Assembly: GCF_050874005.1 (NCBI RefSeq)
Contig: NZ_JBNMJV010000022.1
Span: 1 to 47,258, forward strand
Source: Huintestinicola sp050874005
GTDB lineage: Bacteria > Bacillota > Clostridia > Oscillospirales > Ruminococcaceae
Length of the DNA: 47,258 bases
Reading direction: 5' to 3'
This document shows, one piece after another, positions 1 to 8,872 of this stretch; within the stretch, counting starts at the first letter, position 1; each line of letters opens with the position of its first letter. A program made the translations under genes and the position numbers. The notes under the pieces are model-generated. The model did no database searches. It worked only from the letters and a program-made list of their open reading frames with translations, and was not told where the DNA came from.

Positions 1-83
1 AGTTTCTCCAGCGGATCGCCTAATTCTGTTAATTTCTTGTATCGGTTCTCCTCATCAAAGAACCCTATCTGTCTTATTTTCAT
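1..83 (-). CDS. Transposase, IS5/IS1182-like, N-terminal fragment cut by the window edge
   Basis: On the minus strand an open frame starts at the ATG complementary to 81-83 and runs off the left edge. Its 27 residues begin MKIRQIGFFDEENR and continue to LGDPLEKL. An N-terminus of this kind, with the LGDPLEKL phrase, is typical of IS5/IS1182-type DDE transposases. No catalytic residue is inside the window, so the family call rests only on this short stretch, and intactness cannot be judged. No strong ribosome site precedes the ATG, which is common for transposases. Confidence 0.65.
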   Translation of the reverse strand, partial: MKIRQIGFFDEENRYKKLTELGDPLEK

Positions 84-187
84 ATCTCTATTTTACCACT
101 TTTTTTCTTTTTTGTACAGGGGTTTTTAGATGTTACCTTTTCTTTATTCTTTAAAATCAAATCGGACATACTCCGACATATTGCCGC

Positions 188-232
188 AAAACCTTGTAGC
201 AGACGGGTCTCCCGTCCACTACAAGGTTTTTT
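188..232 (+). terminator. Strong hairpin followed by T-run
   Basis: A perfect 12-bp outer stem (188-199 with 219-230) encloses a 6-bp GACGGG/CCCGTC stem and a 3-base loop, and ends in six Ts on the plus strand. It looks like a factor-independent terminator. No plus-strand gene lies upstream in the window, so it may instead insulate against the insertion sequence or belong to its end. Confidence 0.6.
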
Positions 233-255
233 GAAACAATTACACATATTACTAT

Positions 256-333
256 CGTTACCGAGCCGTCTGCCTGCGACCAAACAAACTATAGAACGAG
301 CGCACGCAGGCTCAGCCTGCCTCATCAGCCTGC
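256..333. repeat. Interspersed repeat, copy 1
   Basis: The copy starts CGTTACCGAGCCGTCTGCCT, continues through AACAAACTATAGAACGAGCG, and ends in the near-palindrome GCAGGCTCAGCCTGC. It matches 439-525 closely and 33109-33212 in part. It is non-coding. Confidence 0.75.
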
Positions 334-335
334 AA

Positions 336-371
336 AAAATCCTTCCCCCGACCAAATGGGAGAAGGATTTT
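336..371 (-). terminator. Terminator downstream of the symporter
   Basis: On the minus strand AAAATCCTTCTCCC pairs with GGGGGAAGGATTTT across an 8-base loop and is followed by a T-run. It is the first good terminator downstream of the symporter gene that ends at 517. Confidence 0.65.
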
Positions 372-438
372 GTATTGGTAATATTAGTTAATAGTCAGTC
401 CCCTGCAAAGCTTCGGTAAAACAGCTATATATCCCTGC

Positions 439-525
439 CGTTACCGAGCCGTCTGCCTGACGTCCAAAACAAACTACAGAACGAGCGCACGCAGGCTCAG
501 CCTGCCTCAGCCTGCCTCAGCCTGC
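439..525. repeat. Interspersed repeat, copy 2, with a 10-bp tandem triplication
   Basis: This is the same sequence as copy 1, but its end holds three tandem CTCAGCCTGC units (496-525). The symporter stop codon (517-519) and its last two sense codons (Ala-Gly) lie inside these units, so the repeat overlaps the end of a real gene. Confidence 0.75.
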
Positions 526-2088
526 TTCCTTGCCGCATTCCTCGAAGAGTCTGTCCACATATTCCGTATCCTTCACCTTGGTAAAGGAGCTTACAAGAGG
601 AACAACGATAAGACCCACTATCATAGCAATAGCGCCTGCATTGATAGGCGAAGCCATATTGAGCTTTAAGGAAGCCGCAGCCTTTGTAGCCTCGGGGAAA
701 AATCCCAGGCTGAAAATAAACATATGGATAACGGTAATGCCAACGCCCGTAATAAAGCTTGTCCATACAGCCGCCTTTGTTATCTTCTTTGAGAAAAGAC
801 CGTACATAAAGGGAGCCAGGAATGCGCCTGCAAGTGCGCCCCAGGAAATAGACATCAGGGTGGTTATGTAAGTGTTGGGGTTAAGAGCAATTACAACGGA
901 GAGAACAAGGAAAGCAGCGATAAGTATACGCATTGTAAGCACCTGTTTCTTTTCGTCCATACCGCCCTTTACCGCAGGCTTGATAAGGTCAATAGTGAGA
1001 GTAGAGCTTGATGTGAGCACCAGCGAGGAAAGGGTGGACATAGAAGCGGAAAGCACCAGCACCACAACGATTCCGATAAGCACCTCCGGGAGAGCGTCGT
1101 GGAGCATTGCGGGAACGATGGAGTCATAAATAAGCTTGCCGTTTGCGCCCCTTTCAATGAACGTCCTGCCCGTCTGGGCAGCCACAGCCTCATCGGCAGA
1201 GCCGTACAGCCTGCCGAAGCCGCCCATCAGATAAGAGCCGCCTGCAACCACCACAGCAAAAATGGTGGAGATTATGGTTCCTCTCTTGATAGCCTGATCG
1301 TCCTTGATAGCGTAGAATTTCTGCACCATCTGAGGCAGACCCCAGGTTCCGAGAGATGTGAGGATAACAACGCCGATAAGGTTTATTGGGTCGGGACCGA
1401 AAAGGGAATTAAGGGTATTTTCGGGAACTCCCGTATCGGAAATAGCACCCAGCTGTCCGAGAGCCGAGGACAATCCGCCCTTTTTGGAAATAACACAGAA
1501 TACAACCGCCGAAATGCCCGCCAGCATAATGATACCCTGAATAAAGTCATTGATTGCCGTAGCCTTGTAGCCGCCGAGAATTACATAAACCGCCGTAAGC
1601 ACCGCCATACCGATAATGCAGGCGGAATAGGGAATGTTGAATGCCATTCCGAAAAGCCTCGAAAGACCGTTGTACACCGAAGCGGTGTAGGGAATAAGGA
1701 AGAGGAAAACTATTACAGCAGAGACAACCTTCAGACCCTTTGAATTATATCTCTTCTCGAAATATTCGGGCATAGTCGAAGCACCCATCTGCTTTGTCAT
1801 AATACGTGTCCGCCTGCCCAGTATCATCCAGGCGAGCATTGAGCCGATAACAGCGTTTCCGATACCTATCCACGCCGCCGAAACGCCGTAGCTCCAGCCG
1901 AACTGACCTGCATAGCCGATGAAGACCACCGCAGAAAAATAAGATGTGCCGTATGCGAAAGCGGTTATCCAGCCGCCCACGCTTCTGCCTCCAAGCACGA
2001 AATCCGATACCGAGGAGGTTTTTTTGTGGCAGTAAACGCCTATGCCTATCATAACCGCAAGGTATACCGCCAGAATAACGTATAACAC
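517..2088 (-). CDS. Sodium:solute symporter (SSS/PutP-like)
   Basis: This is a polytopic membrane protein of 523 residues, close to the usual length of the sodium:solute symporter family (about 500, 13 membrane helices). Helix 1 is followed by the family phrase FVLGGRSVGGWITAFAYGTS (about residues 31-50) and by a GGYKATAINDFIQG segment near residue 170. It should couple sodium entry to uptake of a small solute such as proline or another organic acid; the substrate is not readable from sequence. Translation starts at GTG (2086-2088), with GAAAGGGG nine bases upstream. The last codons and the stop fall inside an interspersed repeat. It appears monocistronic, with a consensus promoter at 2173-2201 and a terminator at 336-371. 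Confidence 0.92.
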   Translation of the reverse strand: MLYVILAVYLAVMIGIGVYCHKKTSSVSDFVLGGRSVGGWITAFAYGTSYFSAVVFIGYAGQFGWSYGVSAAWIGIGNAVIGSMLAWMILGRRTRIMTKQMGASTMPEYFEKRYNSKGLKVVSAVIVFLFLIPYTASVYNGLSRLFGMAFNIPYSACIIGMAVLTAVYVILGGYKATAINDFIQGIIMLAGISAVVFCVISKKGGLSSALGQLGAISDTGVPENTLNSLFGPDPINLIGVVILTSLGTWGLPQMVQKFYAIKDDQAIKRGTIISTIFAVVVAGGSYLMGGFGRLYGSADEAVAAQTGRTFIERGANGKLIYDSIVPAMLHDALPEVLIGIVVVLVLSASMSTLSSLVLTSSSTLTIDLIKPAVKGGMDEKKQVLTMRILIAAFLVLSVVIALNPNTYITTLMSISWGALAGAFLAPFMYGLFSKKITKAAVWTSFITGVGITVIHMFIFSLGFFPEATKAAASLKLNMASPINAGAIAMIVGLIVVPLVSSFTKVKDTEYVDRLFEECGKEAG

Positions 2089-2172
2089 TAAAAAATACCC
2101 CTTTCACATTTTGTTTATTTATCACTTTATCAATCAAAAGCGCATAAGCGTTAAAGCAATAAATTCCATATA

Positions 2173-2201
2173 ATTATATCAGAAAGAGGCAGTTTTGTCA
2201 A
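2173..2201 (-). promoter_or_regulatory. Sigma-A promoter for the symporter
   Basis: On the minus strand TTGACA (2196-2201) and TATAAT (2173-2178) are separated by 17 bp. The -35 hexamer lies inside an inverted repeat TTGTC-N5-GACAA (2195-2209), a possible operator. Confidence 0.8.
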
Positions 2202-2345
2202 TTAGACAATATAATCAATTTAGTGCCTGTCCTTTGGCAATATCCGATAAAAGCTTTTAAAAGGCGGCAAAGATTATGTGAGATATGCTTAAAATTTTAC
2301 AAAATTATTGTATATTATGCAAAAAGCTGTAAAAAAGGCTTGTAA

Positions 2346-2373
2346 TTGACGGCGAAAAATATTACAATATAAG
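2346..2373 (+). promoter_or_regulatory. Possible promoter for the acyl-CoA synthetase gene
   Basis: TTGACG and TATAAG with a 16-bp spacer give a leader of about 90 bases ahead of the start codon. The match is moderate. Confidence 0.4.
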
Positions 2374-2469
2374 GAGTATCATTTTAATTACATTGCAGGG
2401 GTTTAAAGCATAAAACCCCCGAAGTTTTCTCTTAAAACGTGAAAATTTCCGAAAGGTGGAAAAAACATA

Positions 2470-4104
2470 ATGCCCATTACAGAATTACTCGAAGAAAACG
2501 CACGCAAATACGGCAATGACGTATGCCTCGTGGAAATAAATCCTCAGATACAGGAGACCAGACGTATGCTGTGGAAGGACTTTGACCTTATCCAGCCCAC
2601 CTCCGACCTCTCCTACCGCCGTGAGATAACCTGGCACGTGTTCAACGAAAAGGCAAACCGCTTTGCCCAGCTGCTTCTGAGCCGTGGAGTGAAAAAGGGC
2701 GACAAGGTGGCGATACTCCTTATGAACTGCCTTGAGTGGCTGCCAATTTACTTCGGCATACTGAAAATAGGCGCACTTGCCGTTCCTATGAATTTCCGCT
2801 ACAGCTCCGAGGAGATAAAATACTGTCTCGACCTTGCGGAAGCAGACGTTCTTGTGTTCGGTCCCGAGTTTATCGGCAGGGTGGAGACCATTGCCGAGGA
2901 CATCAGCAAAAACCGCATACTTTTCTATGTAGGCGGCGACTGCCCCTCCTTTGCCGAGGATTATGACAAGCTCACCTCAAACTGTGCCAGCGTTTCCCCG
3001 GGAATTACCCTCTCCGACGACGATGACGCAGCGATATACTTCTCCTCGGGAACTACAGGCTTTCCCAAGGCAATACTCCACACCCACCGCAGCCTTATGC
3101 ACTCCTGCATAGTGGAGCAGCAGCACCATCATCAGACAAAGGACGATGTATTTCTCTGCATACCCCCTCTCTATCATACGGGTGCGAAAATGCACTGGTT
3201 CGGCAGCCTTATTTCGGGCAGCAAGGCAGTTTTACTAAAGGGAGTAAGCCCCGAGACAATTCTCGATACCGTTTCAAAGGAGAAATGCACCATTGTGTGG
3301 CTCCTTGTGCCCTGGGCTTTGGATATTCTTGAGGCAATTGATACGGGCAAGGTAAACCCCGCAGACTACGAGCTTTCACAATGGAGACTTATGCACATAG
3401 GCGCACAGCCCGTTCCTCAGAGCCTTATCAACCGCTGGAAGCACTATTTCCCCAATCATCAGTATGACACGAATTACGGTCTCAGCGAGTCAATAGGACC
3501 CGGCTGTGTTCATCTGGGAATTGAGAATATACATAAGGTGGGAGCCATCGGCATTCCCGGCTACGGCTGGCAGGTAAAGATAATCGACGAGCAGGGCAAT
3601 GAGGTCAAGCAGGGCGAGGTTGGCGAGCTTGCAGTCAAAGGCCCCGGCGTTATGAAATGCTACTACAATAACCCCCAGGCGACCGCAGAAGTGCTTCACG
3701 ACGGCTGGCTGTGGACAGGCGATATGGCAAGGCAGGACGAGGACGGCTTCTACTTCCTTGTTGACCGCAAAAAGGACGTGGTAATAAGCGGCGGCGAAAA
3801 CCTCTACCCCGTTGAGATAGAGAATTTTATGAGCAGGTTCGACAAGATAAAGGACGTTGCTGTCATAGGACTTCCCGACAAGCGCCTGGGCGAGATAGCG
3901 GCGGCGATCGTGGAGCTTAAAGACGGCGCAGAATGTACCGAGGAGGAGATAAATGAGTTCTGTCTCGGTATGCCAAGATACAAGCGTCCCAAGAAGATAA
4001 TCTTCGCCCCCGTTCCCCGAAACGCCACAGGCAAGATAGAAAAGCCCAAGCTCAGAAAAATGTACTGCGGCGACAATATGATCGAAAAGGAAAATCAGAG
4101 CTGA
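2470..4104 (+). CDS. Acyl-CoA synthetase / AMP-dependent ligase
   Basis: A 544-residue member of the ANL adenylate-forming superfamily, which activates a carboxylic acid with ATP to an acyl-adenylate and transfers it to CoA. All core motifs are visible: the P-loop YFSSGTTGFPKAI (about residue 195), the nucleotide motif YGLSES (about 337), WLWTGDMARQDEDGF (about 415) with the following DRKKDVVISGGENLYP hinge, and the C-terminal PRNATGKIEKPKLRK carrying the catalytic lysine. The start is supported by AAAGGTGG nine bases upstream. The N-terminal 50 residues before the AMP-binding domain are longer than in short-chain enzymes. No fatty-acid or polyketide partner gene is adjacent, so the substrate is open. 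A terminator follows directly. Confidence 0.93.
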   Translation: MPITELLEENARKYGNDVCLVEINPQIQETRRMLWKDFDLIQPTSDLSYRREITWHVFNEKANRFAQLLLSRGVKKGDKVAILLMNCLEWLPIYFGILKIGALAVPMNFRYSSEEIKYCLDLAEADVLVFGPEFIGRVETIAEDISKNRILFYVGGDCPSFAEDYDKLTSNCASVSPGITLSDDDDAAIYFSSGTTGFPKAILHTHRSLMHSCIVEQQHHHQTKDDVFLCIPPLYHTGAKMHWFGSLISGSKAVLLKGVSPETILDTVSKEKCTIVWLLVPWALDILEAIDTGKVNPADYELSQWRLMHIGAQPVPQSLINRWKHYFPNHQYDTNYGLSESIGPGCVHLGIENIHKVGAIGIPGYGWQVKIIDEQGNEVKQGEVGELAVKGPGVMKCYYNNPQATAEVLHDGWLWTGDMARQDEDGFYFLVDRKKDVVISGGENLYPVEIENFMSRFDKIKDVAVIGLPDKRLGEIAAAIVELKDGAECTEEEINEFCLGMPRYKRPKKIIFAPVPRNATGKIEKPKLRKMYCGDNMIEKENQS

Positions 4105-4113
4105 TAAAATTAT

Positions 4114-4151
4114 CAGGGTCTGCCCCGTTTTTGGGACAGACCCTGTTTTTT
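4114..4151 (+). terminator. Factor-independent terminator after the acyl-CoA synthetase
   Basis: CAGGGTCTG pairs with CAGACCCTG, extended by CCC/GGG, and is followed by six Ts. Confidence 0.85.
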
Positions 4152-4169
4152 CTGTGACAAAATATTGAC

Positions 4170-5237
4170 TTATTTCCCGATAACCGCAATGTCCCCGGAC
4201 ATCGTTCCCTCAATAGTAAAGCTTTCGGGATATTCACCCTCATCCTTTTCCTTGTCATAATTCGCCGCAGGAATAACAGCCACGGGCTTTACTGCAAAGG
4301 TGTATTTTTTCCCGCTTTTGAGAGTTGTAAACTTGCAGGCAGTCGCTTTCGTAGTTTTCAGCAGCTTGTATTCGCCGCTGTTTAGCTTCTGATATATTTC
4401 ATAATAAGTCGCATTCGCTACCTTATCCCATGAAACAGTATTTCCCTTAGATTTGGGCGAAACGGTCACACTGCTTTTGAGCAAGGGATTGGTCAATTCG
4501 GTCTCACGAACGCTGAATGCCCCTCTGTCGATTTTTACATTGAAATCGTAAAAGTTTACAAGTGTAAGATTAGAATCAAAAAGAAAAGCTGATTTCCTTA
4601 TCTCTGTCACCGAATCGGGTATTGTTACGGTACACAGATATGGACAACTCCACATTGCGTTGCGGTCTATGATCTCCGTTCCCTCCGGGACAGTGTATTC
4701 ACGGCGTCTGTCGTCTTGTGCATAAGCTATCAGTCGTTTACCGTCCTTGCTGAAAACAACATTGTCAATACATTTCAGATACTTATTTTCGCTGTTTACA
4801 TCGAACTCCTTAAAATCACAGCTGCCGTCTATATCCACAACATCAACGCCGTTAATACTGTCGGGTATCTTAATAGTCGCATAGAGATATTCTTGACCAT
4901 CGCCTACCCATTCTATGGTATAGCCGCTTTTTTTGCTGCCCGACCACCACCAGCTTCGGATATTGGGTATACTAAACTCTTCAATGTCCTCATAATAAAG
5001 GTCATAGCCCGTGTATTTGCCGTCCCCCACCTCCGATTCAGAGCCTTGTTCATAGAAATATATGGGCGTATGATCTATGAGTATGTCGCCTGATTCCAAG
5101 TCATAGATCACACTGTAATGACAGCCTCTCTCCGGATCATACTCAAAATCACGAATTACTTCCGCCGAAGCACTGACTGTGCTTAGTGACATACCGAGCA
5201 ATATTGATATTATCACTGCTTTTTTTAATTTTTTCAT
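4170..5237 (-). CDS. Secreted leucine-rich-repeat (BspA-like) and FN3-domain protein
   Basis: The start used here is the ATG at 5237, because AAAGGAG lies ten bases before it; that frame gives MKKLKKAVIISILL, a signal peptide ending near SASA-E. About 355 residues. The middle (about residues 125-245) carries BspA/LRR_5-type phrases such as VPEGTEIIDRNAMWS and VTIPDSVTEIRKSAF. The C-terminal 110 residues resemble a fibronectin type III domain (TVSWDKVANATYYEIY, then LKSGKKYTFAVK). Such proteins are exported and often mediate surface binding. There is no LPXTG, dockerin or membrane anchor at the C-terminus, so it is probably released or held non-covalently. It is encoded alone, convergent with the synthetase gene. 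Confidence 0.85.
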   Translation of the reverse strand: MKKLKKAVIISILLGMSLSTVSASAEVIRDFEYDPERGCHYSVIYDLESGDILIDHTPIYFYEQGSESEVGDGKYTGYDLYYEDIEEFSIPNIRSWWWSGSKKSGYTIEWVGDGQEYLYATIKIPDSINGVDVVDIDGSCDFKEFDVNSENKYLKCIDNVVFSKDGKRLIAYAQDDRRREYTVPEGTEIIDRNAMWSCPYLCTVTIPDSVTEIRKSAFLFDSNLTLVNFYDFNVKIDRGAFSVRETELTNPLLKSSVTVSPKSKGNTVSWDKVANATYYEIYQKLNSGEYKLLKTTKATACKFTTLKSGKKYTFAVKPVAVIPAANYDKEKDEGEYPESFTIEGTMSGDIAVIGK

Positions 5238-5364
5238 TTTTATCATACTCCTTTCTATTTTTCTATGCAATAGTTATTTCCGTAATATCGGTAAAAATAT
5301 TTGTTCCCATTTGCATCCTTGCACAATTCAATCACATGATTTAATTATTCAGAAAAAAGCTCTG

Positions 5365-5964
5365 TCAGTCAAACGCCCTCTCCGCTCTGTCCTTCGGCAC
5401 ACCAAGACCGATAAGAAGCGTTGTTCCGAAATCCACAAGAAGCTTATGAGCCTCGTCTCTTTCGCATTTAACGGCTCCCGAGGAAATGAGGGTAACAAGT
5501 CCCTGAGTATAAATTGCCGCCGACTGCATAAAGCTTCGTGCAGTCAGAACATCTATGCCGAATTTCTCCGCCAGCCTTTCGGCAAGCAGTACATTTTTCT
5601 TATCCTCAAAAACAAATCCAATTCCTTCCGATGAACGTCTCCCTGCCTCGTCAAGCTGTAAAAAACGTACAAGCTTAGGCTCATCAAACGCCATATCAAC
5701 ATACACTCTGCCGATATTAAGGAAATCTGCCAGCGGGTCGCCCGAGTCCAGCACCATTTTTCCGTTAACGTAGTCAAGTGCATACTCCGCAAGCTCGCTG
5801 CGGAAACTTTCCATATTTCCGAAATGCCACGCCACAGGCTGAGTGGAGCAGCCTGCCTCCCTTGCAAGAGTAGTTATGTTAATGGAAGAATAACCGTCCT
5901 TTATAAGCATTTTAAGACCGGTCTGCAAAAGCTTTTCCTTTGGTATACGCACGTTTCTCCCCAT
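5365..5964 (-). CDS. TetR/AcrR-family transcriptional regulator
   Basis: 199 residues, the usual TetR length. The N-terminal helix-turn-helix is plain: KLLQTGLKMLIKDGYSSINI followed by TLAREAGCSTQPVAWHFGN (recognition helix about residues 35-50). The C-terminal ligand pocket has no recognisable specificity. It is divergent from the P-type ATPase gene 270 bp away, but each has its own promoter. The promoter at 6007-6034 contains an imperfect palindrome that could be its own operator. Confidence 0.9.
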   Translation of the reverse strand: MGRNVRIPKEKLLQTGLKMLIKDGYSSINITTLAREAGCSTQPVAWHFGNMESFRSELAEYALDYVNGKMVLDSGDPLADFLNIGRVYVDMAFDEPKLVRFLQLDEAGRRSSEGIGFVFEDKKNVLLAERLAEKFGIDVLTARSFMQSAAIYTQGLVTLISSGAVKCERDEAHKLLVDFGTTLLIGLGVPKDRAERAFD

Positions 5965-6006
5965 CAGGGCATCTCATTTCATAAATATTTTCACATCTAT
6001 TATACT

Positions 6007-6034
6007 ATTATACCATATTGGGATAATTTGTCAA
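6007..6034 (-). promoter_or_regulatory. Promoter of the TetR gene with overlapping palindrome
   Basis: On the minus strand TTGACA (6029-6034), 16 bp, TATAAT (6007-6012). The sequence 6007-6027 is an imperfect palindrome: ATTATACC, five bases, GGGATAAT, with 7 of 8 positions complementary. It covers the spacer and the -10 box, as expected for autorepression. Confidence 0.75.
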
Positions 6035-6134
6035 GCAGGAGCGAAAGGGATATCAAACCGCAGCCCGTTATTATTTTAATCTGATTTTAACCTAAATATA
6101 ATCATAAATATAATGAACATACCGCCCATTGCTA

Positions 6135-6163
6135 TTGACAATTTCCTCCTTTTGGAGTATAAT
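6135..6163 (+). promoter_or_regulatory. Promoter of the P-type ATPase gene
   Basis: TTGACA (6135-6140), exactly 17 bp, TATAAT (6158-6163). The spacer contains the small palindrome CTCC-TTTT-GGAG. Confidence 0.85.
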
Positions 6164-6230
6164 TCAAAATAAGCGCATATCGGCACTATTCCCGAAATGC
6201 GAAAAGTCAGAATAAGAAAGGACGCTTTGT

Positions 6231-8852
6231 ATGCAAGTTAAAGAAAAGCCTTTGAGCACCGTCCCCAAGGGACTGACTCAGAGCGAAGCAGAGGAAAGCC
6301 GTAAGAAAAACGGCGCCAACACCCTGACCCAGATACCCCCCGACCCCCTCTGGAAAAAAATTCTTGAGGGATTTAAAGACCCGATGATAATGATACTGCT
6401 TGTGGCCCTTGTGGTGCAGGTAGTTCTCTTCTTCCTCGGACAAGCAGAATGGTTCGAGCCTGCGGGAATACTCGTTGCCATTATGATAGCAAACGGCGTT
6501 TCCGCAGTCAGCGAAAGCAAGCAGGAGGGCAAGGCGTCAGCCCTCAAGGCAGAGGAAGAAGCCAAAGAGACCGCCAAGGTCATTCGTGACGGAAAGCTTA
6601 CCGAGATACACGTAAGCGACGTTGTTGTAGGCGATATCGTATATCTCCAGGCAGGCGACAAGCTTCCTGCCGACGGCGAGCTTGTAATGGGCGCTATAAA
6701 GGTCGATCAGGCTGCCCTTAACGGTGAGACCGAAGAAGCCGAAAAGCTCCCCGATGAAAGCGGCGAGGGCTATGATACCAAGGATCTTCTGAATAAGCAC
6801 TACGCATACCGAGGCACAGTTGTCTGCGGCGGCGAGGGCTATATGGAGATCAAGGTGGTAGGCGACAAGACCCTCTTCGGTGAGCTTGCTCTTGAGGTCC
6901 AGGAGGACACAAGAGAAACTCCTCTCCAGGTAAAGCTCAGCCACCTTGCAAAGCAGATATCCACCTTCGGCTATGTGGGCGCTATATGCATCGTTGTGGG
7001 CATTATGGCAAAGACACTTATCACAGGCGAGATACCTCAGGACTTCTTCGGCTGGGTACGCCTTATTATGGACGCAGTTACCGTAGCCGTAACAATTATC
7101 GTATGTGCAGTTCCCGAGGGACTTCCTATGCTCACCTCCATTCTCCTCTCCTTCCAGAGCCTCAGAATGGCAAAGGATAACGTCCTTGTAAGAAAGATAA
7201 ACGGTCTTGAGACCGCAGGAAGCCTCAGCATTCTTTTCAGCGACAAGACAGGCACCATCACCGAAGGCAAGCTTTCCGTAGTTGAGCTTTCCTCGGGAGA
7301 CGGCAGCCTTTATGACAGCTTTGACAAGATACCCGCTCCCCTTGCAAATGACATCATCATCGGCGCAGGCGTGAACAACAGCGCATCTGCCGCTGACGGC
7401 AAGGTAATAGGCGGAAACAGCACCGACCGTGCCCTTATGACCTATCTTATGGAGGCAGGAAAGGCTGAGAGCATTACCAAGGACAATGTTTTAAGTTTCA
7501 GCGCATTCGACTCCAACAAGAAATGTTCCAGCGTAACAGTTTCCGAAAACGGAAATGCAGTTACATACATCAAGGGCGCACCCGAGAGACTTCTTGAAAG
7601 ATGTGACTCCTACGTTGACGAAAAGGGCGAGGTAAAGCCCCTTTCGGACAAGAAAGCCCTTATGGACTATATCGACACACAGGCATCAAGGTCAATGAGA
7701 CTTTTGGGCGTTGCAAAGAAAAACGGCGAGTCCGACGAGGGAACCGTAACACTCGTATGTCTCCTCAGCATTCGTGACAACGTGCGTAAGGAAGCCGTTG
7801 ACGCTATCAAGGAAGTACAGAACGCAGGCATTCAGGTGGTTATGGTAACAGGCGACAGAAAGGAAACCGCCGTAGCCATTGCCAAGGAAGCGGGACTTCT
7901 TACCTCCGACACCGACATTGCTCTCACCAGCGCAGAGCTTGCCGAAAAGACCGATGACGAGCTGAAGGCACTTCTTCCTAACCTGAGAGTAGTTTCCAGA
8001 GCGCTCCCCACCGACAAGAGCCGCCTTGTAAGAGCCGCACAGGAGCTTAACCTTGTTGTAGGTATGACAGGCGACGGCGTAAACGACTCCCCTGCCCTAA
8101 AGAAAGCAGACGTTGGCTTTGCAATGGGCAGCGGTACAGAAGTGGCAAAGGAAGCGGGAGACATCACTATCCTCGACGACAACTTCTCCTCCATTGAAAA
8201 GGCTATCCTTTACGGCAGAACAATGTTCAAGAGCATACGCAAGTTCCTTATCTTCCAGCTCACCGTAAACGTGGCAGCCGTTCTCACCTGCTTCATAGGT
8301 CCTCTTATGGGTGAAAACGTGATGATGACCGTAATCCAGCTGCTTCTCGTAAACCTTGCAATGGACACCCTTGCGGCTATTGCATTCGGCAGCGAGCCTG
8401 CGCTCAAGGAATATATGAAGGAGCAGCCCGTTCCCCGTTCCGCAAGCATCGTAAGCAAAAATATGATGATAGAGATCATCATTTCCGCACTTTACATCAC
8501 AGCAGTATGTCTCAGCATAAGATTTGTTCCCGCATTCCGTACCCTCTTCGGCGGCGTGGACGACACCTACCTCAAGTCCGCAGTATTCGCAACCTTTATG
8601 ATGGCAATAACCTTCAACGGCTTCAATGCACGTACCTCTCATATGAACCCCTTTGAGGGACTTGGCAGAAACAAGAATTTCATCTATGTAATGCTGTCTA
8701 TCTTCCTCCTCCAGTTCATCTTTGTCACCTTCGGCGGCGAAGTGCTGAGCGTTGAGGCTCTTAACCCCCTCACATGGCTCGTATGCATCGCACTTGCATT
8801 TATGGTAATTCCCATCAATATGATACGCAAGGCTGTAACAAAGGGCGAATGA
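6231..8852 (+). CDS. Calcium-type P-type ATPase (cation efflux)
   Basis: 873 residues with the full P2-ATPase layout: cytoplasmic N-terminus, actuator domain with LNGETEE in place of the usual TGES-type loop (about residue 162), the membrane motif AVPEGLPM, the phosphorylation site SDKTGTIT (Asp about 338), the nucleotide-binding domain with KGAPERLLERC, and the hinge MTGDGVNDSPALKKADVG. Four helices follow at the C-terminus. PEGLP and the size fit Ca2+ pumps of the SERCA/PMCA group, which expel Ca2+ (or Mn2+) from the cytoplasm using ATP. The start is supported by AGAAAGGA ten bases upstream. It has its own consensus promoter and terminator. Ca2+ is the likely ion but was not tested against ion-binding residues in detail. 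Confidence 0.94.
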   Translation: MQVKEKPLSTVPKGLTQSEAEESRKKNGANTLTQIPPDPLWKKILEGFKDPMIMILLVALVVQVVLFFLGQAEWFEPAGILVAIMIANGVSAVSESKQEGKASALKAEEEAKETAKVIRDGKLTEIHVSDVVVGDIVYLQAGDKLPADGELVMGAIKVDQAALNGETEEAEKLPDESGEGYDTKDLLNKHYAYRGTVVCGGEGYMEIKVVGDKTLFGELALEVQEDTRETPLQVKLSHLAKQISTFGYVGAICIVVGIMAKTLITGEIPQDFFGWVRLIMDAVTVAVTIIVCAVPEGLPMLTSILLSFQSLRMAKDNVLVRKINGLETAGSLSILFSDKTGTITEGKLSVVELSSGDGSLYDSFDKIPAPLANDIIIGAGVNNSASAADGKVIGGNSTDRALMTYLMEAGKAESITKDNVLSFSAFDSNKKCSSVTVSENGNAVTYIKGAPERLLERCDSYVDEKGEVKPLSDKKALMDYIDTQASRSMRLLGVAKKNGESDEGTVTLVCLLSIRDNVRKEAVDAIKEVQNAGIQVVMVTGDRKETAVAIAKEAGLLTSDTDIALTSAELAEKTDDELKALLPNLRVVSRALPTDKSRLVRAAQELNLVVGMTGDGVNDSPALKKADVGFAMGSGTEVAKEAGDITILDDNFSSIEKAILYGRTMFKSIRKFLIFQLTVNVAAVLTCFIGPLMGENVMMTVIQLLLVNLAMDTLAAIAFGSEPALKEYMKEQPVPRSASIVSKNMMIEIIISALYITAVCLSIRFVPAFRTLFGGVDDTYLKSAVFATFMMAITFNGFNARTSHMNPFEGLGRNKNFIYVMLSIFLLQFIFVTFGGEVLSVEALNPLTWLVCIALAFMVIPINMIRKAVTKGE

Positions 8853-8872
8853 GTTTGACAGAACATTAAATT

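Larger units (their letters stand above)
84..516. other. Gene-free stretch between transposase fragment and symporter
   Basis: These 433 bases contain no convincing gene. They hold two strong hairpins (188-232 and 336-371) and two copies of an interspersed repeat (256-333 and 439-525), listed separately. The outer end of the insertion sequence should lie near its left part, but I could not identify a terminal inverted repeat. Confidence 0.7.
2089..2469. other. Divergent intergenic region between symporter and acyl-CoA synthetase
   Basis: This AT-rich stretch of 381 bases holds the symporter promoter and, on the plus strand, a possible promoter TTGACG (2346-2351), 16 bp, TATAAG (2368-2373) for the synthetase gene. 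I see no RNA gene or ORF worth calling. Confidence 0.6.

Noticed and set aside
496..525. CRISPR-like array of CTCAGCCTGC units
   Set aside because: The units are 10 bp, directly adjacent without spacers, and there are only three; no cas genes are nearby.
1099..1743. Plus-strand ORF inside the symporter gene
   Set aside because: Antisense to a clear membrane transporter gene; composition is that of a shadow frame.
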